A stretch of DNA of 64,000 nucleotides from JAXLVB01 sp046329195. Its GTDB lineage: Bacteria > Bacteroidota > Bacteroidia > Cytophagales > Spirosomataceae. A model generated the notes under the pieces. It ran no database searches and was not told the origin of the DNA. It was given only the letters and a program-made list of their open reading frames with translations. Where the stretch lies: the NCBI GenBank assembly GCA_046329195.1, contig JAXLVB010000001.1:1488001-1552000 (forward strand), in the 5' to 3' direction. The position numbers and the translations under genes were made by a program. Positions 26,826-35,675 of the stretch are shown here, piece by piece; the first letter of the stretch is position 1, and each line of letters opens with the position of its first letter.

Positions 26826-27086
26826 TAGCTACTTTCGGTGCTTTTTAAACAAAATTCAAAGTGAAACTTACGAAAATCAAACAGAGGGCACTTTGTAAAC
26901 CGTATCTATTTATCTTTAAAGTCAGCTACCTTACAGGTATAAGTTGAAGAAAGCCGATTCGGTAAATAGTACTATTGAGACCACTAGTAGGTTTTTGGCG
27001 TTCGATACCCTACGGTGCAGGATGCGTCATTCAGTAAAAGATTAGACCTTGCTGTTTCTTAGGTGTAGTTCAACTTTGTATTCACG

Positions 27087-28403
27087 ATGAAAAAACTTTT
27101 TTTGATACTGACTAGCTTTCTTAGTACGGCCATGTCATTACAGGCACAAAAAGCCACTTTCCCCGACGGGAGCCCTATCAGTTCTTGGTTTACAACCAAC
27201 CCCAAAGTTAGCCTTGCTCAGCTCGGCAAAGCTTATGTGATTACGGACTTTGGTGCCAAACAAGATAGCACGCTTGTGCAGACAGAGGCCATTCAGCGGG
27301 CCATTGATGCTGCTGCCAAACAGGGCGGCGTGGTGGTGATTCCGAAGGGGACGTTTATGAGTGGTGCTTTGTTTTTCAAGCCTAAAACACACTTATACGT
27401 GTCGGAAGGAGCCAAACTGAAAGGTTCGGACAACATTACCGACTACCCCAAGCTACCCTCTCGGATGGAAGGGCAGAGTCTCGACTACTTTACGGCTCTG
27501 GTCAATGCTTATGGTGTAGATGGCTTCACAATTTCGGGCAAGGGTACCATTGATGGCAACGGCCTGCGTTTTTGGGAGGCTTTTTGGCAACGCCGCAAAG
27601 AAAATCCCAACTGCACAAACTTGGAGGTATCTCGGCCTCGGTTGGTTTTTATCTGGAAATGTAACAACGTGCAAGTGCAAGACATTCGGCTGCACAACGC
27701 TGGCTTTTGGACCAGTCATTATTATCAGTGCACAAATGTGAAAGTGCTGGATGCCCACATCTACTCACCCTACCAACCCGTAAAAGCTCCCAGTACCGAT
27801 GCCATTGATATTGACGCCTGTACCAACGTACTTGTAAAGGGTTGCTATCTGTCTGTCAACGATGATGCCATCGCCCTCAAAGGCGGCAAAGGCCCTTGGG
27901 CCGACCGTGTACCTAACAACGGCGCCAATACCAACATCATCATCGAAAACTGCGAGTTTGGCTTTTGTCACTCAATGCTCACCTGTGGTAGCGAAGCGAT
28001 TCATAATCGTAACATTATCATGCGCCACTGCCACGTAAACGAAGCCAGCAGGGTGTTATGGCTCAAAATGCGCCCCGATACGCCTCAGCTGTATGAGTAC
28101 ATTAGTGTCGAAAACATCACAGGCCAAGCTCGTAGCCTGCTGTATGTGAAGCCCTGGACGCAATTTTTTGACCTGCAAGGCCGCAAAGACGTGCCGTTGT
28201 CGTACTCAGACCACATCAGCCTCAAAAACATCGAACTCCGTTGTGATATTTTTTACGACGTAGCCATTTCGGAATACGATAAACTTTCAAATTTCTATTT
28301 TGAAAACTTTAATATAACCAGCAAGAACCCAGCTATTGATAAAGCCGTAGTGAAAAACTTTACGCTCAACCATGTAAAAGTAAATGGTAAAGTGGTGGAG
28401 TAG
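27087..28403 (+). CDS. Secreted glycoside hydrolase family 28 (polygalacturonase-like)
   Basis: A 438-residue exported enzyme. The signal peptide is MKKLFLILTSFLSTAMSLQAQ. The parallel beta-helix begins at about residue 50 (VITDFGAKQDSTLVQTEAIQ, the usual GH28 opening). The family's catalytic region is present but in the divergent bacterial form: STDAIDID (Asp238 in place of the NTD motif), VNDDAIALK (Asp259-Asp260), CGSEAIH (in place of G-H-G) and RVLWLK (in place of RIK). Such variants act on rhamnogalacturonan or modified galacturonides rather than plain pectate. It works in the periplasm or outside, degrading plant pectin. It stands alone, with no SusC/SusD pair nearby, so it is not in a classical PUL. 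Confidence 0.88.
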   Translation: MKKLFLILTSFLSTAMSLQAQKATFPDGSPISSWFTTNPKVSLAQLGKAYVITDFGAKQDSTLVQTEAIQRAIDAAAKQGGVVVIPKGTFMSGALFFKPKTHLYVSEGAKLKGSDNITDYPKLPSRMEGQSLDYFTALVNAYGVDGFTISGKGTIDGNGLRFWEAFWQRRKENPNCTNLEVSRPRLVFIWKCNNVQVQDIRLHNAGFWTSHYYQCTNVKVLDAHIYSPYQPVKAPSTDAIDIDACTNVLVKGCYLSVNDDAIALKGGKGPWADRVPNNGANTNIIIENCEFGFCHSMLTCGSEAIHNRNIIMRHCHVNEASRVLWLKMRPDTPQLYEYISVENITGQARSLLYVKPWTQFFDLQGRKDVPLSYSDHISLKNIELRCDIFYDVAISEYDKLSNFYFENFNITSKNPAIDKAVVKNFTLNHVKVNGKVVE

Positions 28404-28634
28404 ATATGAGCTAAGAGTATTTTTTCACTACTGTGGCAGATTCACAAAACGTGGACTGAGCAGTGGTGTTTCAATGACAGCCGTCATCCAAGATTCAGCC
28501 AATTCATTACAATTTGTATGGCCAGAGACATTTCGGCAGACGTACTATTTTCAAATCACTTTTTGGGTATATTGCGTTGATGAAAGTAACTACGCTAACA
28601 CCTGAGTACTTATATTTCATTAAATGACCGTAAT

Positions 28635-29888
28635 ATGTTTCTGAAGAAGTTGTCGTTACAAAACTTCAAATGCCTGTCTGCCATTGACTTGTCGTTGGAG
28701 AAGTCTGCCTTAGAGAATCGGAAGTGGACTATTATTTTGGGTGAAAACGGAACGGGAAAGAGTAATGTTTTGAAGGCTATTGCGCTGATTACGGCCGGAA
28801 GCAATGCGCTTGGGGAGTTGTTGGGGAATTCAGACAATTGGATTAACTACAACGAGGCTAGCTGTACAATCAGTGTAGAATTGGCCACTAAGAAGGGGGA
28901 AGAGCGAAGGATTTCGCTGCATCTGAACCGAGGCGATACCCTCTCAAGGATTATTTCAAACAATCAAGAATCGCTACAGCTGATAGATAGTGCCATCGAA
29001 AATGCCGAACGGAATTATTTTGTGGTTGCCTACGGAGCTAGCCGGCGGCTCTCGACCGAATCGTTTTCTACCTTTGAGCGAAGCCGCAACAGCCGCTCGG
29101 TCAATGTCCGAAACCTTTTTGACAATGCTGCTACCCTGAATCCATTGGCAGCTTGGATTATGGAACTAGACTACCGCTCGGGTACCGAAGGCATCAATGT
29201 AGTCAAAGACGCCCTACAAGATTTTCTACCAGGTATTGAGTTTTATGCCATTGACAAGGAGCGTAAGCAAGTGCTCTTCAAGACAGTAGATGGCATTATT
29301 CCACTTGACCAACTCAGTGATGGCTACCAAAATATGGCCGCTTGGATTGGCGACTTGCTGTTTAGAATCACGGAGACTTTTAAAGATTACCGTAAGCCCC
29401 TCGAAGCCCGAGGTTTGTTGCTCATTGACGAGGTGGACCTACACTTACACCCCAAATGGCAACGCAAGTTGTATGATTTTATTAGCTCCAAACTCCCTAA
29501 TTTTCAGGTAATTGCTACAACACACTCCCCCCTCACGGCTCAACAAGCTGACACAGACGAGTTATTTGCTCTCAAGCGCAACGATGCCAACGTGGTCGAA
29601 CTTATTCCTTTTGTAGGTTCGCCCAAATCGCTGTTGGTCAATCAGTTATTGATGTCGCCAGTGTTTGGATTAGAAACCGATGAAAGTTACGAAATAGAAC
29701 AAACGAAAATCGAGTACGAAGATTTGAAGTCGAGAGCCGATGTACTCAGCATACACGAGCAGGAAAAACTACGGACTGTTAAGCAAAAACTAAAAACGGC
29801 TCTGCCCAAGCGAGAAAACCCAACGGCGAGCCAAAAAGAATTAGAGCTTCTGCAAAAGATTGAGCAAAAACTAAACCTCGACGTGTAG
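28635..29888 (+). CDS. ABC-type AAA ATPase, Septu PtuA-like
   Basis: A 417-residue SMC/RecF-type ATPase. Walker A is GENGTGKS (residues 36-43), the signature is LSDGYQNM (227-234), Walker B is LLLIDEVDLHLHP (261-273) and the switch histidine is His297 in ATTHSPL. The N-terminus (MFLKKLSLQNFKCL) is the normal RecF-like start. After the ATPase core comes a charged, partly coiled-coil tail (about 340-417); there is no TOPRIM domain, which argues against an OLD/Gabija nuclease. The HNH gene starts 3 bp after its stop, so the two are translationally linked. ATPase plus HNH is the composition of Septu (PtuA/PtuB) anti-phage systems. Assignment to a defence system is inference from family and pairing. 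Confidence 0.85.
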   Translation: MFLKKLSLQNFKCLSAIDLSLEKSALENRKWTIILGENGTGKSNVLKAIALITAGSNALGELLGNSDNWINYNEASCTISVELATKKGEERRISLHLNRGDTLSRIISNNQESLQLIDSAIENAERNYFVVAYGASRRLSTESFSTFERSRNSRSVNVRNLFDNAATLNPLAAWIMELDYRSGTEGINVVKDALQDFLPGIEFYAIDKERKQVLFKTVDGIIPLDQLSDGYQNMAAWIGDLLFRITETFKDYRKPLEARGLLLIDEVDLHLHPKWQRKLYDFISSKLPNFQVIATTHSPLTAQQADTDELFALKRNDANVVELIPFVGSPKSLLVNQLLMSPVFGLETDESYEIEQTKIEYEDLKSRADVLSIHEQEKLRTVKQKLKTALPKRENPTASQKELELLQKIEQKLNLDV

Positions 29889-29891
29889 CCT

Positions 29892-30722
29892 ATGATTGCT
29901 TTAGAGCGCAAACGAACCGAAGCAGACATTCCGGCTAAATTTAGAGGCTCCGAAAAGCTGGAAAAAGACAAAGAGTTGCTCTTGGCACAACGAGCCTTTC
30001 TGAACGACCCGACCCAAAAAGTCGAGTTTAAAAGCACCTACTGGAAGGCTGCAAAAACCCAGCTCAAGAAAGAAAGTAGCGGTAAATGTGCGTACTGTGA
30101 AGCCAACACCGAAGTAGTGGCTCACGGTGACGTGGAGCATTACCGTCCGAAGAGCCTGTATTGGTGGCTGGCCTATACCTACGACAACTACCTGTACGCC
30201 TGCCAGATTTGCAACCAAACCTACAAAAGTGACCATTTTCCGATAGGAGCTATGTTGTTTCCAGGCCCGCTAATAACCCCGCACATGACCGATCAGCAAG
30301 TGGAGCAATTGGCGGGGCATATCTCGCCCGACCCGCTTGACATTCATCAAAAGTATAGCCTTCAGACCTATCTGGGCCTACATCGTGCCGAAGATGCCTA
30401 CCTTATTAACCCTTACTTTGACAACCCTGCAACGTATTTCGGCTACGAAGCAGATGACGTGCTGGAGGAAGTGAAAATTATCCCTGCGGCACCGCAGTTT
30501 GCGCCACACGTCAAAGCTGCCGAAGATTTTTATGGTCTTAATCGCATAGAACTTCGGAATTTCAGGTACTTGATTTTTGCAAAATTTCGGGCTTTTAAAC
30601 TGTCGTACAGAGTGCTAACTGATGCTTTTGTCAAAAAAGAAATCGAAAAACAACTAAAAAGTATGCTTTCTGACAAATACCTTTTTGCAGGTATGAACAG
30701 GTATTTCGACACCATTTTGTAA
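29892..30722 (+). CDS. HNH endonuclease, Septu PtuB-like
   Basis: A 276-residue protein with an HNH zinc-finger nuclease core at about residues 64-118. Paired cysteines are CAYC (66 and 69) and CQIC (104 and 107); the central histidine is His83 in GDVEHYRPKS, and a distal His115 lies in YKSDHFP. The spacing and the GDVEHYRPKS block match HNH proteins of the PtuB type, also found with retron-Ec78. The C-terminal 150 residues are helical and of unknown role. It starts 3 bp after the ATPase stop. It probably cuts DNA or RNA upon infection while the ATPase controls it. No reverse transcriptase lies nearby, so this is not a retron-linked version. A pyrimidine-rich repeat follows. Confidence 0.83.
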   Translation: MIALERKRTEADIPAKFRGSEKLEKDKELLLAQRAFLNDPTQKVEFKSTYWKAAKTQLKKESSGKCAYCEANTEVVAHGDVEHYRPKSLYWWLAYTYDNYLYACQICNQTYKSDHFPIGAMLFPGPLITPHMTDQQVEQLAGHISPDPLDIHQKYSLQTYLGLHRAEDAYLINPYFDNPATYFGYEADDVLEEVKIIPAAPQFAPHVKAAEDFYGLNRIELRNFRYLIFAKFRAFKLSYRVLTDAFVKKEIEKQLKSMLSDKYLFAGMNRYFDTIL

Positions 30723-30731
30723 GCAATCTTC

Positions 30732-30929
30732 CCTCTTCTCTTTACACTCTAACCTCTACACTTTAACCTTTTGCACTTTACACGCTAACCTTTACACTCT
30801 ACACTCTAACCTCTACACTTTTCTCTGATTGCGCTTCTTCTAAATTTTCCAGTAATTTCGCTCAACAATTCGATTTTCTTTATACCTTACACTCTACACT
30901 TTACTTTACCCTCTAACCTTTACACTTCA
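30732..30929 (+). repeat. Pyrimidine-rich degenerate tandem array (TTTACACTCTAACC-like)
   Basis: Nearly 200 bp made of variants of TTTACACTCTAACC and TCTACACTTTAACC, in two blocks (about 30740-30822 and 30881-30929) around a non-repeat core. On the plus strand it is almost free of G. A promoter-like TAATTTCG (30853-30860) lies in the core. The GTG start of the acyl-CoA dehydrogenase follows the array immediately, so the second block probably forms the 5' leader. Confidence 0.75.
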
Positions 30930-30931
30930 TC

Positions 30932-32728
30932 GTGGCACAGCAATTTTTTTCAAAGCGTGACTTACAATTTTTGTTGTACGAATTGTTTGATGTAGAACAA
31001 CTTACGCAATACGAATACTTTCAAGACCATAGCCGAGAAACCTTCGAGATGGTGCTGGACACAGCCGCTCGTTTTGCCGAAACGTGGCTTAAACCCCTTC
31101 TTACCGAAATGGACCGAAAAGAACCCCAATTGGTTGAAGGTAAAATCCGTATTCACCCCAACATGCACCCGATTATTCGGAAGTTTGGCGACGATGGCTG
31201 GATAAATGCTACCTTTAGCTACGATGAAGGTGGTCAGCAACTGCCCATTACGGTGCAAAATGCCGCTGCCTTTATCTTTCAAGCATCCAACTACTCGGCT
31301 TCGGTTTTTCCTTTTTTGACTACTGGAGCCGCCAACTTGCTGCGGAGTTTTGGCTCAAAAGCACTCATCGAAACCTTTACCCCTCACATGTATGCAGGTA
31401 CTTGGCAGGGAACAATGGCTTTGACCGAACCAGGGGCTGGTAGCTCGCTGTCAGACATCACTACGACCGCCTATCCGACCGAACAAGAGGGTGTCTATAA
31501 GATAAAAGGACAAAAAATCTTCATTTCGGCAGGCGACCACGACGGCTGTGAGAACATTGTCCACTTGATGTTGGCCAAAATCAAAGGGGGGCCTTTGGGA
31601 GCTAAGGGTATTTCGCTCTTTGCCGTTCCGCAGAAGCGTGTGGTAGGTCATTCGTTGGAAGATAACGACGTTCAGACGGCTGGAGTTTATCACAAAATGG
31701 GCTACAAAGGAGCACCCATTGCGCATCTTTCGGTAGGGTCTAACGATAACTGTGAGGGTTATCTGGTAGGCGAAGCCCACAAAGGACTCAGCTATATGTT
31801 TCAGATGATGAACGAAGCTCGTGTGGGCGTAGGGATGAACGCCACCGCCATCGGTACGGCGGCGTATTATGCTTCACTTGAATACGCTCGTGAGCGCCCG
31901 CAAGGGCGCAATATTGCAGCCAAAGACCCTACGCAACCGCAAGTGCCTATCATCCAACACGCCGATGTCAAGCGGATGCTGTTGTTTCAGAAAGCCATCA
32001 CCGAAGGCTCGTTGGCGTTATTGATGCAGTGTGGCTTATGGGCCGATATGAGCCACGTAGCCACAGGCGATACAAAAGAAAAAGCCGAGTTACTGCTGGA
32101 CTTACTCACACCCATTGCCAAATCGTATCCTTCCGAAATGTGCTGCCTGACTACTTCGGCAGCCGTGCAGATTCATGGTGGCTATGGCTACACCACTGAC
32201 TTTCCGGTAGAGCAGTTTTACCGAGAGGCTCGCATCCATCCTATTCATGAAGGTACTACGGGGATTCATGGTTTAGACTTGCTGGGTCGTAAAGTGTTGC
32301 TGCACAATGGGAAAGCCTTGCAACTTTTTGTAGCCGAACTTCAGCAAACTATCCAACAAGCAAAACAGTACGAAACACTGGCACCATTGGCCGAAAAACT
32401 AGAAAAATACCTTGCCAAAGCACAGCAAACTACGCTACACTTAATGAGTTTGGCGGCAAAAGACGTCGAACTGTTTTTGGCCGATGCCACGCTGTATTTA
32501 GAACTATTTGGAATCCTGACCATTGCTTGGCAGTGGCTTAGTATGGGCGTAGTAGCACAACAAGCCTTGGCACAACAACCAACGGGAGCAGATGTGAATT
32601 TTTATGAAGGTAAGTTGTTTACCCTTCGTTATTTCTTTGAATACGAGCTTGTTAAGATAGATTCGTTGGCTAAACGACTTGTTAGTACAGACGCTCTTAC
32701 CCTACAAATGCGAGAGGCGTGTTTTTGA
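30932..32728 (+). CDS. Long-form acyl-CoA dehydrogenase
   Basis: A 598-residue FAD enzyme of the extended acyl-CoA dehydrogenase group (as in 3-methylmercaptopropionyl-CoA dehydrogenase DmdC). The N-terminal helical domain contains the family's extra entry region. The middle domain holds MALTEPGAGSSLSDITTTA and IKGQKIFISAGDHD. The C-terminal FAD/catalytic domain holds AAVQIHGGYGYTTDFPVEQFYREARI and the catalytic-type glutamate in HEGTTGIHGLDLLGRK. A further helical tail (about 470-598) is the acetyl-CoA dehydrogenase C-terminal-like extension. It introduces the alpha-beta double bond in an acyl-CoA, passing electrons to ETF. The start is GTG at 30932, directly after the pyrimidine array. It ends in a long hairpin shared with the convergent M1 peptidase. 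Confidence 0.92.
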   Translation: MAQQFFSKRDLQFLLYELFDVEQLTQYEYFQDHSRETFEMVLDTAARFAETWLKPLLTEMDRKEPQLVEGKIRIHPNMHPIIRKFGDDGWINATFSYDEGGQQLPITVQNAAAFIFQASNYSASVFPFLTTGAANLLRSFGSKALIETFTPHMYAGTWQGTMALTEPGAGSSLSDITTTAYPTEQEGVYKIKGQKIFISAGDHDGCENIVHLMLAKIKGGPLGAKGISLFAVPQKRVVGHSLEDNDVQTAGVYHKMGYKGAPIAHLSVGSNDNCEGYLVGEAHKGLSYMFQMMNEARVGVGMNATAIGTAAYYASLEYARERPQGRNIAAKDPTQPQVPIIQHADVKRMLLFQKAITEGSLALLMQCGLWADMSHVATGDTKEKAELLLDLLTPIAKSYPSEMCCLTTSAAVQIHGGYGYTTDFPVEQFYREARIHPIHEGTTGIHGLDLLGRKVLLHNGKALQLFVAELQQTIQQAKQYETLAPLAEKLEKYLAKAQQTTLHLMSLAAKDVELFLADATLYLELFGILTIAWQWLSMGVVAQQALAQQPTGADVNFYEGKLFTLRYFFEYELVKIDSLAKRLVSTDALTLQMREACF

Positions 32729-32733
32729 AAAAG

Positions 32734-32780
32734 ACTCATAACAATAAAAGCCGCTTTAAGCGGCTTTTATTGTTATGAGT
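32734..32780. terminator. Very long perfect bidirectional terminator hairpin
   Basis: A 23-bp perfect inverted repeat (32734-32756 with 32758-32780) with a single base between the arms; the core is AAAAGCCGC/GCGGCTTTT. It lies between the convergent acyl-CoA dehydrogenase (stop 32728) and M1 peptidase (stop 32789) genes, and T-runs within the arms make it work in both directions. Confidence 0.88.
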
Positions 32781-32788
32781 AAATCCGA

Positions 32789-35140
32789 TTAGTTGCGTGG
32801 AGCACCTTGTACAGCACCTGGCGCTTGACGCTGCTGTTGCTGCATAGGGTTTTGCTGACGTGGGAAATTCGCTTTAAATAACTGGAACTTGGTAGGTTCA
32901 GCAGGTTGACGTGGGAACGAGTTGTTCGCTGTGTCAATATCGGCAATCTCAAAGAAGGGGTCCAGCGTCCACTGTGTTACTCGCTTCTTGGTCGGGATGA
33001 TTTTCTTCACATCCTTGTCGTTCAAGCGCCAGATTTCGGCTGGAATACGGAAAATCTCATCGGTACCATCTTCGTATTGCGCTTTCAAAATCACAGGCAT
33101 CGGCACGCCACCCTTGTTTTTGAGGTTGATGGTGTAAAAATTATAGCCATCTTCCAGAAGCTTGCGCTCATCGGCAGTGAGGGTAGCCAAATACGCTTCT
33201 TGCTTTTTCTTGTCGGCATCGGTTACAGCGTAGCGGTCGTAAGTTGTGTAAAAATCAGCCAGACTTGGGTTGGCTTCCACTGCGGTTTGCTTGATATCGG
33301 TTTTGTTACGAGTGCTGGCTAGGGTTTTCTTTTTGGCCTCGTCGGTGGCTTTTTGAGCGGCTTTTTGTTTGGCAGGATCTTGAGGGTCAAGGGCAAACCA
33401 TTGTACATCAGCAAGGTCTTGGTCCACAGGTTCAACACCATAGAACCAGCTTTTCCAGAACCAGTCAAGGTCCACACCCGAGGCGTCTTCCATCGTGCGG
33501 AAGAAGTCAGCAGGTGTAGGTGATTTGAACATCCAACGACGTGAGTACTCTTTGAAAGCGTAATCAAACAACTCCCGACCCATCACGGTTTCACGCAAGA
33601 TATTTAAGGCGGTAGCGGGCTTGGTATAAGCATTAGGACCAAAGGCCATGATGTTATCCGAGCTACTCATAATAGGTACTTGCTGAGTAGGATCGGTTTT
33701 CATATAATTCACAATGTTTTGTGGCTCTGCTCCTGTGGCAAAATCACGTTCCCATTCGTTTTCGGCTAAATATTGTAAAAACGAGTTCAAACCTTCGTCC
33801 ATCCATGACCACTGACGCTCGTCCGAATTAACAATCATCGGGAAGAAATTGTGGCCTACTTCGTGGATAATCACCCCAATCATGCCTTTTTTAGTGCCTT
33901 CTGAGTAGGTACCATCTTCTTCTGGGCGACCTCCGTTAAAGCAAATCATCGGGTATTCCATACCACCGCCAGCTGTAGCATGGCACGAAATGGCTACTGG
34001 ATAAGGATACTGAAACGTATGAGAAGAGTAACTTTTGAGCGTGTGAGCCACCACTTGGGTAGAATATTTGCCCCAAAGTGGATTACCCTCTTTGCTGTAA
34101 TAGCTCATGCAAAGCACGTTTTTACCTTCTACATTGGCCATCATCGCATCCCAAATGAATTTACGAGACGATGTAAAGGCAAAATCACGCACATTTTGAG
34201 CGGCAAATACCCACGTTTTTTTGCCAGTTGGTTTAGCTTTTTCGGCCGCAACGGCTTCCTCTTGCGATACAATCACTACGGGCTCTTTGAAATTCTTCTT
34301 GGCTTCTTCAAAGCGTTTCAATTGCGTAGCCGACAATACTTGAGCCGTATTTTGCAATTCGCCAGTGGCACCTACCACGTGGTCGTTGGGGGCGGTAATG
34401 GCCACTTTGTAGTTACCGAAGCAGAGTGTAAACTCACCTTGACCCAAAAACTGCTTGTGTTGCCAGCCGTTTACGTCGTCATAAACAGCTAAGCGTGGAA
34501 ACCAGTGAGCAATGAAATAGTTATAGTTACCATCTTTGGCAAAGAACTCATAGCCTGAGCGACCATAGTAGCTGGTAATGAGGTAATTCCAATCTATCGA
34601 AAACGACACAGCCTGACCTGTTTTGAGAGGAGTAGGTAGCTCGATACGCATCATGGTATTGTTGATGGTATAGCGAAGCGGAGCGCCTTTCACGTCTTTT
34701 ACCGCCGTGATGTTGTAGCCATACTCTTTTTTGTCAGTAAGTTGACTGATGGCTCCGGAGCGACTACTCAAACCGTTCTGACCGATGCCACCTGTTTGGG
34801 TAAGCTTACTGATAGCGTCGTTCTTAAACAAGTTTTGGTCTAATTGCAGCCAGAGGTACGGCAGCGCATCTGGCGAATAGTTGGTGTAGGTGATGGTTTC
34901 GGAGCCAATGATTTTTTGATTGGCGTCGTCCAGTTCTACTTTAATGTCGTAGTCGGCACGTTGTTGCCAGTAATCCTTGCCTGGAGCACCCGAAGCAGTG
35001 CGGTAGGTGTTGGGAGTGGGGAGTGAAGTCCCCATTTGTTCAAAACGATTGTTGGCGTTGTAGTTGTTGTTTTGGCCAAACTGAGCCGAAGCAGACCAAC
35101 ATACCCCAACCGTAGCAACGATGGTGAGAAGTTTCTTCAT
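32789..35140 (-). CDS. Secreted M1-family zinc metallopeptidase
   Basis: A 783-residue exported peptidase. The signal peptide is MKKLLTIVATVGVCWSASAQ. An N-terminal beta-sandwich domain (about 55-290; YDIKVELDDANQKIIGSETITY) precedes the catalytic domain. GGGMEYP (391-397) corresponds to the GxMEN exopeptidase loop, and zinc is held by His426, His430 (HEVGHNFFP) and Glu449 (WMDEGLN). The tail is rich in Gln and Pro (residues 755-783), with no T9SS domain, so it probably stays periplasmic. It trims N-terminal residues from peptides. Two linker stretches (about 295-310 and 590-650) are rich in Lys/Ala, as is common in Bacteroidota members. Monocistronic. Confidence 0.9.
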   Translation of the reverse strand: MKKLLTIVATVGVCWSASAQFGQNNNYNANNRFEQMGTSLPTPNTYRTASGAPGKDYWQQRADYDIKVELDDANQKIIGSETITYTNYSPDALPYLWLQLDQNLFKNDAISKLTQTGGIGQNGLSSRSGAISQLTDKKEYGYNITAVKDVKGAPLRYTINNTMMRIELPTPLKTGQAVSFSIDWNYLITSYYGRSGYEFFAKDGNYNYFIAHWFPRLAVYDDVNGWQHKQFLGQGEFTLCFGNYKVAITAPNDHVVGATGELQNTAQVLSATQLKRFEEAKKNFKEPVVIVSQEEAVAAEKAKPTGKKTWVFAAQNVRDFAFTSSRKFIWDAMMANVEGKNVLCMSYYSKEGNPLWGKYSTQVVAHTLKSYSSHTFQYPYPVAISCHATAGGGMEYPMICFNGGRPEEDGTYSEGTKKGMIGVIIHEVGHNFFPMIVNSDERQWSWMDEGLNSFLQYLAENEWERDFATGAEPQNIVNYMKTDPTQQVPIMSSSDNIMAFGPNAYTKPATALNILRETVMGRELFDYAFKEYSRRWMFKSPTPADFFRTMEDASGVDLDWFWKSWFYGVEPVDQDLADVQWFALDPQDPAKQKAAQKATDEAKKKTLASTRNKTDIKQTAVEANPSLADFYTTYDRYAVTDADKKKQEAYLATLTADERKLLEDGYNFYTINLKNKGGVPMPVILKAQYEDGTDEIFRIPAEIWRLNDKDVKKIIPTKKRVTQWTLDPFFEIADIDTANNSFPRQPAEPTKFQLFKANFPRQQNPMQQQQRQAPGAVQGAPRN

Positions 35141-35424
35141 GGTTCTTAGTGTATGAATAAGAAAGCCACGAAATTAGCAAAAAAAACAATGAGCTTGTTC
35201 ACCCTTTTTGGGGGATGCGACTAAATGGGTAATGCCATCGGGCAATAGAGAAGTTTTGGAGAGTAAGATAGAAATGATTTAAAGGCCTTATAAAGTATAT
35301 ACTTGCTTTACAGACCCAAACAATCGAACTAAAACCCGAATCTGCTTGCTGAAGGGTTGACAATATTATTGCAAAAACAGTTTAAACTCCCAACAAGATG
35401 ACACCACGTTTGGGGTTAGTAAGC
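35141..35424. other. Intergenic region without a recognisable gene
   Basis: About 280 bp between the M1 peptidase start and the DUF433 remnant. A TAATTTCG on the minus strand (35170-35177), one mismatch from a -7 box, may serve the peptidase gene. Nothing else can be supported. Confidence 0.35.
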
Positions 35425-35619
35425 TCAAAGGCTGGCTGTCTCAAGATAAGGATGAGCTTCCGAAATAGCATCAAAAGATACCTCTGATGTCATTAAGTCA
35501 ATCACTGTGCTAACAGTTACTCGCATCTCACGAATGCAGAGCTCACCCCTCCTTAATTTAGGGTCAAATTTGATACAATTTAAACCCATCGCTTTCATAA
35601 TTTTTTCTCTAAAAAGCAT
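35425..35619 (-). pseudogene. Truncated DUF433 (VapB-type antitoxin) remnant
   Basis: A 64-codon frame whose protein (FDPKLRRGELCIREMRV followed by TVSTVIDLMTSEVSFDAISEA) matches the DUF433 pattern (a D-P-x-x-x-x-G-x-P-x-I-R-G-x-R-I-x-V-like block, then hydrophobic helix and Y-P-x-L). The usual glycine and proline of that block are replaced (GELCIREM). Full members run about 75-80 residues and end with a helix such as ILAALAYAA. Here the frame stops at ETASL, and the next codons read stop-Ala-Tyr-stop, as if the final helix had been broken by in-frame stops. No PIN-like or DUF5615 toxin partner is adjacent. I therefore call it a decayed antitoxin; it could still be a short functional DNA-binding protein. 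Confidence 0.5.
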
Positions 35620-35675
35620 GTCAAAGAAACCAATCGAATCTAAAGTAGGTTTTAAACGTACCCATCTAACATTTT

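Noticed and set aside
28404..28634. Possible retron non-coding RNA upstream of the ATPase-HNH pair
   Set aside because: No reverse transcriptase frame exists in the window, and the 231-bp spacer shows no strong msr/msd-type inverted repeats.
30732..30929. Possible CRISPR array
   Set aside because: The units are short, degenerate and contiguous, with no unique spacers of constant length and no cas genes nearby.
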